A DNA stretch of 55,107 nt. It comes from Betaproteobacteria bacterium (GTDB lineage: Bacteria; Pseudomonadota; Gammaproteobacteria; Burkholderiales; SG8-39). Below the pieces are notes generated by a model, which saw only the letters and a program-made list of their open reading frames with translations, searched no databases and had not been told where the DNA came from. Of the stretch, positions 27,027 to 38,242 are shown piece after piece (the stretch's first letter is position 1; each line of letters begins with the position of its first letter). The stretch is taken from positions 1-55,107 of the forward strand of contig JACPYS010000035.1 in assembly GCA_016195915.1 (NCBI GenBank). Direction: 5' to 3'. Made by a program: the position numbers and the translations under genes.

Positions 27027-28148
27027 TCATTGACGTGCGGCAGGATCGGGCGTGTCCATCCCAGGCCCGACCGCATACAAACGCAAGAAGGCCTCCCGGC
27101 CACGCAATTGCCGGGGGCCAAGATCCGCAAATGTATAGGCCTCGATTCCCTGGAGACGGTTTAGCGCGTCTTCCGAAATCAGGAACGACCTGTCCAATTC
27201 GCGGGTGGCGTTTTCGATTCGCGAAGTCGTGTTCATGACATCCCCGTGGAACACGATCGAACGGCGGCTCCCTCCCACCTCGCCGGTAATCACCGGTCCG
27301 GCATGCAATGCGGCGCGCAGGCGCGGCACAGTGCCGAATTCACGCTCAAAATCCTTAGCCGCCAGCTTTAGCGCGGATTCAATCGCGAAGTAACAGGCAA
27401 CCGGACGCGCCGCGGCATGGCCTTCGGCCAGCGTCCAAGTAATCACCACCTCATCCCCAACGTGCTGGTAGACCTCGCCTCCGTGATCATCAATCGGGTC
27501 CGAGGCGAGTCGGAACACTTCCCTGAGAAAGCGATGGATCGCCTCGGGGCCGATCCGCTCCGCGAGCGGCGTCGAGCCGGCAATATCCACGAACAGGAAG
27601 AACCGCTCCTCACTGCGCGAGCGGTGGTAGCGGCCGAAGAGGATGTCGCGCAAAGCACGTTCGCCGATAAGGCGGCTCAGCTGGAACAGAAAGATGGCAA
27701 GGCCCAAGAAGAAAAAAGCGCGCGCCAGCAGCGAGGCCGTTGGGGTCATGGTCTGAATGTAGAGCGTCGTAGGGTGGGCGGGGCCGAGCAGCACATCTGC
27801 TGCGGCGGCGGCGAAGCGCTCGCCGACGCTGCCTCCGCCGAAGACAAGCACGATCACGATGCCGTAGACAAGTAACTTTATCGCGAAGGTGAGGAGGAAT
27901 GGCGCCCGCTCGAGTGCCTGACCGAGCCGCGTTCGCGGGAGGAAGATCTCGGCACCGCCAATCGCGCCGGCCACGATCACGACGTTGATGACAGCCGCCA
28001 AGGCATCGAAGATTGCTTCGAGGGGCGACGCGTCACGGAACGCGGAGCCACTCGTGACGGCCGTCGCCGTGCCGATCACGACCCAAATGCCGAGTGCGCG
28101 GCGGAAAAAGGCTACCCGGCGTCGCGTGCCCGCCTGCATCGGCGGCAT
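27027..28148 (-). CDS. membrane-anchored class III adenylate/guanylate cyclase
   Basis: A 373-residue protein. The N-terminal 165 residues contain about four hydrophobic helices (for example GIWVVIGTATAV, VINVVIVAGAI, LLVYGIVIVLVF, AFFFLGLAIFLF). The C-terminal part is a class III cyclase: FFLFVDIAGSTPLAERIG with the first metal Asp, VYQHVGDEVVITW with the second, and FHGDVMNTTSRIE for the conserved Asn-Arg region. It would make cAMP or cGMP in response to a membrane or periplasmic signal. It is the second cyclase within 7 kb; the other is a soluble cupin fusion. Confidence 0.85.
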   Translation of the reverse strand: MPPMQAGTRRRVAFFRRALGIWVVIGTATAVTSGSAFRDASPLEAIFDALAAVINVVIVAGAIGGAEIFLPRTRLGQALERAPFLLTFAIKLLVYGIVIVLVFGGGSVGERFAAAAADVLLGPAHPTTLYIQTMTPTASLLARAFFFLGLAIFLFQLSRLIGERALRDILFGRYHRSRSEERFFLFVDIAGSTPLAERIGPEAIHRFLREVFRLASDPIDDHGGEVYQHVGDEVVITWTLAEGHAAARPVACYFAIESALKLAAKDFEREFGTVPRLRAALHAGPVITGEVGGSRRSIVFHGDVMNTTSRIENATRELDRSFLISEDALNRLQGIEAYTFADLGPRQLRGREAFLRLYAVGPGMDTPDPAARQ

Positions 28149-28532
28149 GTCAGGAGCCCATCAGGGCCGCCGGCTGGTATTCCAGTAGGAACGTCATTAG
28201 CTGCTTAAAGTCCGCTCAGACAGGGAGTCCGGTTAATCCGGATCACCGGTCAGCCTACACCTTGAGGGTCTGCTGTGGGTCGAAAGGGTGAATTTGCAAT
28301 TTTCCGGGAGCGGACCTTCCAGGCAGCTCCAAAGTCTGCATTCTGAGCAGATCGCGAGCGCCCGCTCAGGCCGAGGAGCGGGCCTTCATGACGATATAGC
28401 TGAAAGCCTGTACCGGACCGAACCCGGTCCTCGAAGGACACTTGATCGAACACGATTGATCCGGTCGATTTCATTTCAAGATATGTCACACGCCTTGATC
28501 GGCGCCCTCCATCGGCGATCGCGTCGCGCCCG
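28149..28532. other. intergenic region, repeat-bearing, no gene
   Basis: 384 bases upstream of the membrane cyclase and downstream of the YgfK-like gene. They contain repeat copy D (28267-28320), a short reverse match to the repeat core (AGCGGACTTTAAGCAG on the minus strand near 28201-28220), and a hairpin with arms GCCCGCTC and GAGCGGGC (28360-28367, 28376-28383). No frame here looks coding. Confidence 0.5.
28267..28320 (+). repeat. degenerate intergenic repeat, copy D
   Basis: GGTCTGCTGTGGGTCGAAAG to GCGGACCTTCC aligns with copy A at 21072-21124, sharing the GGGTCGA core and the GC(A/G)GAC end. Confidence 0.5.
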
Positions 28533-30332
<1,800 letters not shown>

Positions 30333-30475
30333 CCTGTGGACTGGTGCGCGAAGATCGTGAGGATGGTCGCTCGATGCATGCGACGATGTTAGCAGGACGA
30401 ACCCGGCGGCCGGATCACCCGGAAGCAGGTATCATCGAAAATCGCAGGAAGGATGCGCAACGGAGACTCAACGGG
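30333..30475. promoter_or_regulatory. divergent promoter region, ygfK-like and hydantoinase genes
   Basis: 143 bases separate the two divergent starts. A TATCAT at about 30429-30434 could be a -10 for the rightward hydantoinase gene, about 40 bases from its ATG. No convincing -35 or operator is seen. Confidence 0.3.
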
Positions 30476-31882
30476 ATGACCACGCTGATCAGGAACGGGC
30501 GCATCGTCACCGCGGTCGACGACTATACGGCCGACATCCTGGTGGACGACGGGCGCATCTGCACGATTGGGAAGAATCTCGTTGTCGGCGGCGACGTGGA
30601 GGTGCACGATGCAAGCGGCCTGCTGGTGCTTCCCGGGGGCGTGGACGTCCACACCCATCTCGACTCGAGCACCCCGACCGCGCGCACGGTCGATACCTTC
30701 GGCACCGGCACCAAGGCCGCGGCGTTTGGCGGAACGACTACGCTGGTCGACTTCTGCACGCCGATTGCGGGCGTAAGCCCGCTCAAGGGCCTCGAGGACT
30801 GGCACCGCCGGCGCGAGAGCGCCTGCGTGGACGTCGGCGCGCACATGATCCTGCTCGATGCGAACCCGGGCACGCTCGAAGACATGAAAACGCTCGTCCG
30901 CAGCGAAGGCGTGAGCAGCTTCAAGCTGTTCATGGCCTATCCGGGTTCGCTGATGGTCGACGACGGTGCGCTGTTCAAGGCGATGCGCGTGGCCGGCGCC
31001 AACGGCGCCATGACCTGCGTCCACGCCGAGAACGGCCCTCTGATCCAGGCGCTGATCGAGGAGGCGGTGGACCAGGGGTTGGCGGCACCAAAGTACCACG
31101 CGCTCACCCGTCCCGCAATTCTCGAAGGCGAGGCGACGCATCGAGCAATCCGCCTGGCTGAGCTGGCTGCGACGCCGCTCTACATTGTTCACCTGTCCGC
31201 CGCGGAGGCGCTTTCGGCGGTCACCGAAGCGCGCGACCGCGGCATCCCCGTGCATGCCGAGACCTGCCCGCACTATCTGTTCCTGACTGCCGGGGAGTAC
31301 GAGCGGCCCGGCTTCGAGCCGGCGAAGTACGTGATGACGCCGCCGCTGCGCGAGCACAGCCACCAGCAGCAGCTCTGGCGCGGGCTCAAGACCGACGACC
31401 TGCAGGTGGTTTCCACCGACCACTGCCCGTTCTGCTTCGACGAACAACCCTACGGCATGCAGTTCTCGAAGCAGCAGGGCGTAGAGAGCTTCAGCCGCAT
31501 CCCCAACGGGGCGCCAGGGGTCGAGACCCGCCTGCCGCTGGTCTTCGACGGGGCGGTGGTGAAGCACGGGATGTCGCTGAACCGCTTTGTCGAGATCACG
31601 GCGACGTCCCCCGCGAAGCTCTTCGGCCTGTTTCCGAACAAGGGCACGATCGCGGTCGGCACCGACGGCGACCTGGTGCTGTTCGACCCGGGCGAGCGCT
31701 GGACCATCCGCGCCGCCGAGCATCACAGCCGCGTGGACTACACGCTGTTCGAGGGCCGCGCGGTGACCGGACGTGTGAAGAAGGTGTTCGTGCGCGGGCA
31801 ATGCATCGTGGACGGGGCGAACTGGCGTGGCCGCGAAGGCATGGGTCAGTACCTCCGCCGCGGCGAGTCGGGGCGAGCTTGA
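30476..31882 (+). CDS. hyuA: hydantoinase/dihydropyrimidinase-type cyclic amidohydrolase
   Basis: A 468-residue urease-superfamily amidohydrolase. Metal ligands are visible as VDVHTHLD (His59, His61), the lysine to be carboxylated in SSFKLFMAYPG (Lys150), AETCPHYL and STDHCPF. These are the features of D-hydantoinases and HyuA/YgeZ rather than of classical AllB allantoinase. In this locus, directly ahead of an allantoate/carbamoyl amidohydrolase and opposite ygfK, it is the best candidate for opening the allantoin ring or a related imide. Start at ATG 30476 has a GGAG site about 9 bases upstream; the frame extends upstream but without homology. Confidence 0.85.
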   Translation: MTTLIRNGRIVTAVDDYTADILVDDGRICTIGKNLVVGGDVEVHDASGLLVLPGGVDVHTHLDSSTPTARTVDTFGTGTKAAAFGGTTTLVDFCTPIAGVSPLKGLEDWHRRRESACVDVGAHMILLDANPGTLEDMKTLVRSEGVSSFKLFMAYPGSLMVDDGALFKAMRVAGANGAMTCVHAENGPLIQALIEEAVDQGLAAPKYHALTRPAILEGEATHRAIRLAELAATPLYIVHLSAAEALSAVTEARDRGIPVHAETCPHYLFLTAGEYERPGFEPAKYVMTPPLREHSHQQQLWRGLKTDDLQVVSTDHCPFCFDEQPYGMQFSKQQGVESFSRIPNGAPGVETRLPLVFDGAVVKHGMSLNRFVEITATSPAKLFGLFPNKGTIAVGTDGDLVLFDPGERWTIRAAEHHSRVDYTLFEGRAVTGRVKKVFVRGQCIVDGANWRGREGMGQYLRRGESGRA

Positions 31883-31893
31883 GCCGACCCGGC

Positions 31894-33126
31894 ATGAAGA
31901 CCGAAAGCCTGCGCATCGACGGCGATCGCCTCTTCGCTCGCCTCGCCGAACTGGCAGCGATTGGTGCGACCGGCGAAGGAGGCTGCTGCCGGCTCGCGCT
32001 GTCCGACGAGGACCGCGCCGGTCGCGACCTCGTCTGCCGCTGGATGCGCGAGCAAGGCCTCGAAGTGCGCGTCGATCCGATCGGCAACCTCTTTGGTTAC
32101 CGCGCCGGCACCGAGGACACCGCGCCGGTGATGACCGGCTCGCACATCGACACTGTTCGTACCGGCGGACGCTACGACGGCTGCCTCGGCGTGCTTGCCG
32201 CGATCGAGGTGGTGCGCACCCTTGATGCCGCGGGCCTGCGCACGCGCCGTCCGCTGGTCGTCGGCGTGTTCACCAACGAGGAAGGCGCACGCTTCGCGCC
32301 GGACATGCTTGGCTCGCTGGTGTACGTCGGTGGCCTGCCGCTCGAGGAGGCCTATGCATGCGCCGGCATCGACGGCAAGCGCTGCGGCGACGAACTCGAG
32401 CGCATCGGCTATCGCGGCGACGCGCCGCTGCCGCTCTATCGCCCGCACGCGCACGTCGAGCTGCACATCGAGCAGGGCCCGGTGCTCGACGCCGAAGGGA
32501 TCACCATCGGCGCGGTAGAGAACCTCCAGGGCATTTCGTGGCAGGAGGTGAGCATCACCGGCGAATCGAACCACGCCGGCACAACGCCGATGCGGCTGAG
32601 GCACGATGCCGGGTACTGCGCGGCCGCGATTGGCACGTTCCTGCGCGCGCTCGCGCGCGAGCTGGGCGGGAACCAGGTGTGCACGATGGGGTCGGTGACG
32701 CTGCACCCCAATCTCATCAACGTGATCGCCGCGCGCGCGAGTGTGACGGTCGACCTGCGAAACACAGACGAGGCCGCGCTCCAGGAGGCTGAACGCCGGT
32801 TCGCCGCGTTTCTCGCCGAGCTCGCCCGCGACGAGGGTGTTGCCATCGAGACGCGACGCCTCGCCCGTTTCGAGCCGGTGATCTTCGACGCGGGCGTCGC
32901 CGCGCTCATCGCGCGCGTCGCCGCGCGCCTTGGTCATTCGTGCCGGCCGATGACTTCCGGCGCGGGCCACGACGCGCAGATGCTCTCGCGGATCTGCCCG
33001 AGCGCGATGGTGTTCGTGCCGTCGGTCAAGGGCATCAGCCATAACCCCGCGGAGCACACCGCCCCCGCGCATCTCGCCGCGGGAGCCGACGTGCTGCTGC
33101 ACACCCTGCTGGAGCTGGCCGCATGA
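31894..33126 (+). CDS. M20-family allantoate/N-carbamoyl-amino-acid amidohydrolase (first copy)
   Basis: A 410-residue zinc hydrolase of the HyuC/AllC family. Metal-site motifs in order: GSHIDTVRTGGRYDGCLGV (His, bridging Asp), TNEEGARF (Glu pair), HIEQGPVLDAEG (His) and GISHNPAEHT (His). The dimerisation-domain motif GESNHAGTTPM is also present. Such enzymes release ammonia and CO2 from allantoate, or decarbamoylate the product of the upstream hydantoinase. A TTG 15 bases upstream would overlap the hydantoinase stop (TTGA), but the protein family begins at ATG 31894. It ends 4 bases before the convergent puuD stop. Confidence 0.88.
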   Translation: MKTESLRIDGDRLFARLAELAAIGATGEGGCCRLALSDEDRAGRDLVCRWMREQGLEVRVDPIGNLFGYRAGTEDTAPVMTGSHIDTVRTGGRYDGCLGVLAAIEVVRTLDAAGLRTRRPLVVGVFTNEEGARFAPDMLGSLVYVGGLPLEEAYACAGIDGKRCGDELERIGYRGDAPLPLYRPHAHVELHIEQGPVLDAEGITIGAVENLQGISWQEVSITGESNHAGTTPMRLRHDAGYCAAAIGTFLRALARELGGNQVCTMGSVTLHPNLINVIAARASVTVDLRNTDEAALQEAERRFAAFLAELARDEGVAIETRRLARFEPVIFDAGVAALIARVAARLGHSCRPMTSGAGHDAQMLSRICPSAMVFVPSVKGISHNPAEHTAPAHLAAGADVLLHTLLELAA

Positions 33127-33130
33127 CGCG

Positions 33131-34327
33131 CTAATCCGTTCGCGCGCCCGCCGCGAGCCATCTGCCGAGCAGCGAGCGTTCCTCTTCGGTCATGTTGGTG
33201 ATGTTTCCGATGGGCATTGCGCGCGTCGCGATGCTCTGCTGCTGAATCCTCTGCGCCGCAGCTCTCACCTGCGCGGGCGTCTCGAGCTTCAGGCCGCCCG
33301 GCGGCTGGCTGAATCCCGCGAACGAGGGCTTCTCCGCGTGGCACACGATGCAGCGCTGCGCGATGATCGGTTGCACGCTCGAATAGGCGAGCGGCGCCGC
33401 GCCTGGAGCCTGCGGCGCGCTTGCGGGCGCGATCGCCACGGCGAGCCCGAGCAGCAATGCGGCCGCCGCCGCCGGAAGTGCGACCATTTTCCTGCCGGTA
33501 TGGCGAAGCACGAAGTACTGGCGGATGAGCGCACCCGCAAGCATGACGACCGCGAGCACCGCCCAGGCGTGCTTGTGGCCGTAGGTCATCGGGTAGTGGC
33601 CGCTGATCATGATGAACAGCACCGGCAGCGTGAAGTAGGTGTTGTGCACGCTGCGCTGCTTGCCGACGATGCCGTAGCGCGGCTCGGGCCCGCGGCCGGC
33701 GCGGATGGCGTTCACCATTTTCGTCTGGCCCGGGATGATGTGGAAGAAGACGTTCCATACCATGATGGTGCCGATGAGCGCGCCCGCGTGAACGTAGGCG
33801 GCGCGCGCGCCGAACACCTGGCCGTAACCCCAGGCGGCCGCAACGAGCAGCGCGTACATGATGATCGAGAGCGTGAGCTCGTGCCTCACCGCCTTGCACA
33901 GCGCGTCGTACACGAGCCAGCCGGCCACCAGCGAGCCCGCGGAAATCGCGATTGCCGCGGGTGCGGACAGTTCCATTGTCGAGCGATCGATCAGGAAGGC
34001 TGTGGCGCCGTACCAGTAGATGATCGCCATCAAGCCCATCCCGGACAGCCACGTCGTGTAGGCCTCCCACTTGGACCAGTGCAGGTTCTCGCTCAAGGGC
34101 TCGCCCTTCGGGCCGGCGAGGAATTTCTGGCTCTGGTAGAAACCGCCGCCGTGCACCGCCCACAGCTCGCCGTGTACGCCCCGCTTCGCGTCCTCGGGCT
34201 TGTTCGGGGACTGCAGCGAGAGGTCGAGCATCACGAAATACAGGGACGCGCCGATCCAGGCGACGCCCGCAACGAAGTGCAGCCAGCGAAGGCCGAGATT
34301 GAGCCAGTCAATGACGTAAGCTTCCAT
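33131..34327 (-). CDS. puuD: membrane urate oxidase with C-terminal cytochrome c domain
   Basis: A 398-residue PuuD-type protein. The first 320 residues have about eight TM helices with conserved histidines (LRWLHFVAGVAWIGAS, GKQRSVHNTYFTLPVLFI, ISGHYPMTYG). The C-terminal periplasmic domain carries one c-type haem: CIVCH at about 326-330, with AMPIGN supplying the Met ligand. PuuD oxidises urate to 5-hydroxyisourate and passes electrons to the respiratory chain through its cytochrome, unlike soluble O2-using uricase. It supplies UraH/UraD encoded near 6.5 kb. Start chosen at ATG 34327; an ATG at 34351 adds eight residues. It diverges from the second allC-like gene. Confidence 0.92.
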   Translation of the reverse strand: MEAYVIDWLNLGLRWLHFVAGVAWIGASLYFVMLDLSLQSPNKPEDAKRGVHGELWAVHGGGFYQSQKFLAGPKGEPLSENLHWSKWEAYTTWLSGMGLMAIIYWYGATAFLIDRSTMELSAPAAIAISAGSLVAGWLVYDALCKAVRHELTLSIIMYALLVAAAWGYGQVFGARAAYVHAGALIGTIMVWNVFFHIIPGQTKMVNAIRAGRGPEPRYGIVGKQRSVHNTYFTLPVLFIMISGHYPMTYGHKHAWAVLAVVMLAGALIRQYFVLRHTGRKMVALPAAAAALLLGLAVAIAPASAPQAPGAAPLAYSSVQPIIAQRCIVCHAEKPSFAGFSQPPGGLKLETPAQVRAAAQRIQQQSIATRAMPIGNITNMTEEERSLLGRWLAAGARTD

Positions 34328-34434
34328 TTTGGAGAGCGCAATACCGATCATGGCCCGGCAGGAGGTCCAATGTATTGTACGGGCTACGCCCTGCGCCGTT
34401 ATCTCTCCCTTTGCAAAAATCGGACAATTCATTC
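34328..34434. promoter_or_regulatory. divergent promoter region, puuD and allC operon
   Basis: 107 bases. On the minus strand TACAAT at 34380-34375 is a good -10 for puuD, about 50 bases from its start. An AT-rich block (GCAAAAATCGGACAATTCATT, split around 34413-34433) precedes the rightward gene. A shared repressor site is likely here but I cannot define it. Confidence 0.4.
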
Positions 34435-35708
<1,274 letters not shown>

Positions 35709-35712
<4 letters not shown>

Positions 35713-36944
35713 ACGGGTCGAGCGAGCGCATTCGCGCCTTCCTGTCCGGTGGGCGCGACGCGCAGGCGGGCTTCTTGGCCGAACTGGTGCGCACGCCCTC
35801 GGACAATCCGCCCGGTGATTGCGCGGCGCATGCCGAGCGCGCGGCATCGCTGCTCGAGGCGCTGGGACTGCGGGTCGAGCGCCATACCGTGCCGGAGGCG
35901 CTCGTACGCGCCAACGGCATGCTCTCCTGTACCAACCTGATCGTGCGCGAGCGTTTCGGCGAGGGCCCGGTGATCGCCTGCAACGCCCACGGTGACGTCG
36001 TGCCTCCCGGGCTCGGATGGAGCGCAGATCCCTACGGCGCCGAGGTCCGCGACGGCGGCATGTACGGGCGCGGTGCGGCGGTCTCGAAGTCCGATTTCGC
36101 CACCTATACCTGGGCGTTGCTCGCGCTCAAGCAGTGCGGCGCGCCGCTTGCCGGAACGATCGAACTGCATTTCACCCACGACGAGGAAACCGGCTGGACG
36201 ATCGGGCCGAAATGGCTGCTGGAGCAGCGCTTGACGCGCCCGGATTTCGCGATCTGCGCGGGCTTTTCCTATGGCGTCACCACCGCGCACAACGGCTGCC
36301 TGCACCTCGAAGTGGAGGTGATCGGGAAATCGGGACATGCCGCCGAACCGGACAAGGGTGACGACGCGCTCGAGGCTGCTGCTGCGATCCTCGCGGACAT
36401 CTACGCCTACCGCAAGGCGCTCGTGGCGCACGAGTCGGGCATTGCGGGAATCGGCAGCCCGACGCTGGTGGTGGGGCTGATCGCGGGGGGCATCAACACC
36501 AACGTAGTGCCGGACAACGTGAAGTTCCGCCTTGACCGCAGAATCATTCCGGAAGAAGACGCCGGCGATGCGGAGCGTGTGTTGACCGCGCTGATCCGCA
36601 GTTCCGCGCGCAAGTGGCCCGGCATCCGCTGCGAGATTCGGCGCATTCTGCTCGCGCAGCCGTTCGTGCCGCGCCCCGGCCAGGACCGGCTGGTGCAGGC
36701 GATCACGCGGCATGCGCGCGAGATTTTCGCAGTGGCAGTCGAGCCGCATGGCGTTCCGATCTATACCGATGCGCGTCACTACGGCGAGGCCAGCATTCCC
36801 ACGGTGCTCTACGGCGCGGGGCCGCGCACCCTGGAGGAGGCCAACGGCCACCGCGCGGATGAGAGAATACTGTTGGAGGATCTCTATCGTGCAACCGAAG
36901 TGATGGCGCTCGCCTTGCTTGATCTGCTCGGAACGCGGAAATGA
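35709..36944 (+). CDS. M20-family hydrolase, YgeY/ArgE/DapE-like
   Basis: A 411-residue M20 protein of the acetylornithine-deacetylase type: NAHGDVVPPGLGW (metal His, Asp), YGRGAAVSKSD (bridging Asp), HDEETGWTIGP (Glu pair), GKSGHAAEPDKGDDA in the dimer domain and a TDARHYGEASIP C-terminal metal region. It resembles YgeY of the E. coli yge purine cluster rather than the carbamoyl hydrolases beside it. It is joined to both neighbours by ATGA overlaps, so it is made together with AllC and PucG. The substrate is unknown; a role on a ureido or N-acyl intermediate is inferred. Confidence 0.82.
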
Positions 36945-38179
36945 GCGCGGACGCATTCGACGAACTCGATCCGGCGCCGCGCCTGCTCATGGGGCCCGGC
37001 CCGATCAACGCCGATCCGCGCGTGCTGCGAGCGATGGGTGCGCAACTGCTCGGCCAGTTCGATCCGCAATTCCGCGGCTACATGAAACAGACTGCGGAGC
37101 TCTTCCGCGGCGTGTTTCAGACAGCCAATCCCCGCACACTGATGATCGACGGCACCGCGCGCGCAGGAATCGAGGCGGCGCTGGTATCTCTGATCGAGCC
37201 GGGCGACCGGGTGCTGGTGCCGGTGTTCGGGCGTTTTGGCCATCTCAAGGCGGAGATCGCCCGCCGCGCCGGGGCCGATGTGCGCACGATCGAAACCGAA
37301 TGGGGCACCGTGTTCACCGCCGAGTGCCTGCAGGAGGCGGTGCGCGAGCACCGGCCGAAGCTCGTCGCGCTCTCGCATGGCGACACCTCGACCACGATGG
37401 CGCAGCCGCTCGCGGAAATCGGCCGGATCTGCCGTGCGCATGACGCGCTGGTCTGCGTCGATGCGACTGCCACCCTGGGCGGGATGGACCTGCCGGTGGA
37501 CCTGTGGGAACTGGACATCGTGAGCGCCGGACTGCAGAAGTGCCTCGGCGGACCGTCCGGCATCGCGCCACTCACACTGAACCAGCGCGCCGAAATGCGC
37601 ATCCTGCGCCGGCGTCACACCGAACAGGGCCTGCGTGCGCCCGACGCCGTCGATGGCGAGGGCCCGATCATCGGCTCGAACTACTTCGATCTCGCGATGG
37701 TGATGGATTACTGGTCGGACCAGGCGCTCAACCACCACACCGAAGCCACCACGATGCTCTACGGCGCGCGCGAGTGCGCGCGCATTCTGCTCAAGGAGGG
37801 ACTGGCAAAGGCGTTCGCGCGCCATGCGCTTACCGACAGCGCGATGCAGTCCGGTATCGACGCAATGGGGCTGCGCGTGTTTGGCGACCGGCGCCACAAG
37901 ATGGCGAACGTGACCGGCGTGGTCATCCCCGAAGGCGTGGACGGCGAGAAGGTCCGGCGCGCCCTGCTCGCTCACTTCAACATCGAGATCGGCACCTCTT
38001 TCGGCCCGCTGCACGGACGCATCTGGAGGATCGGCGCAATGGGTTACAACGCTCGTGCCGATGCCGTGCTCGCGACGCTCGGCGCGCTCGAGGCGGTGCT
38101 TGCCGCCGAGGGCGTGCGGCTGCCCCGCGGCGCCGCAGTGGACGCCGCGCTCGCGCGTTACCGCAGCGCGGGGAGTTGA
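36941..38179 (+). CDS. pucG: (S)-ureidoglycine-glyoxylate aminotransferase
   Basis: A 412-residue class V aminotransferase: LLMGPGPINADPRVLRAMG at the start, SHGDTSTTMAQPL, VDATATLGGMDLPVDLW and the PLP lysine in SAGLQKCLGGPSG, with a C-terminal IGTSFGPLHGRIWRIGAMG. These are characteristic of PucG, which transfers the amino group of ureidoglycine to glyoxylate, giving oxalurate and glycine. It is the third gene of the overlapping allC-ygeY-pucG unit (ATGA with the gene before). Ordinary alanine- or serine-glyoxylate aminotransferase is the alternative, but the operon favours PucG. Confidence 0.88.
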   Translation: MSADAFDELDPAPRLLMGPGPINADPRVLRAMGAQLLGQFDPQFRGYMKQTAELFRGVFQTANPRTLMIDGTARAGIEAALVSLIEPGDRVLVPVFGRFGHLKAEIARRAGADVRTIETEWGTVFTAECLQEAVREHRPKLVALSHGDTSTTMAQPLAEIGRICRAHDALVCVDATATLGGMDLPVDLWELDIVSAGLQKCLGGPSGIAPLTLNQRAEMRILRRRHTEQGLRAPDAVDGEGPIIGSNYFDLAMVMDYWSDQALNHHTEATTMLYGARECARILLKEGLAKAFARHALTDSAMQSGIDAMGLRVFGDRRHKMANVTGVVIPEGVDGEKVRRALLAHFNIEIGTSFGPLHGRIWRIGAMGYNARADAVLATLGALEAVLAAEGVRLPRGAAVDAALARYRSAGS

Positions 38180-38242
38180 GCGCCGCGTTGACATTGCGCG
38201 CCACTGGGCGAATCATCATCCCGCTTTGGAGGAACTGCAGAA

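Noticed and set aside
28360-28383. GCCCGCTC/GAGCGGGC hairpin as a terminator for the YgfK-like or cyclase gene
   Set aside because: It lies well away from both stops, has no T-run, and is close to a repeat copy; I leave it as unexplained structure.
31879-31893. TTG start overlapping the hydantoinase stop as TTGA
   Set aside because: Possible, and similar overlaps occur nearby, but family proteins begin at the ATG 15 bases later and no ribosome site favours the TTG.
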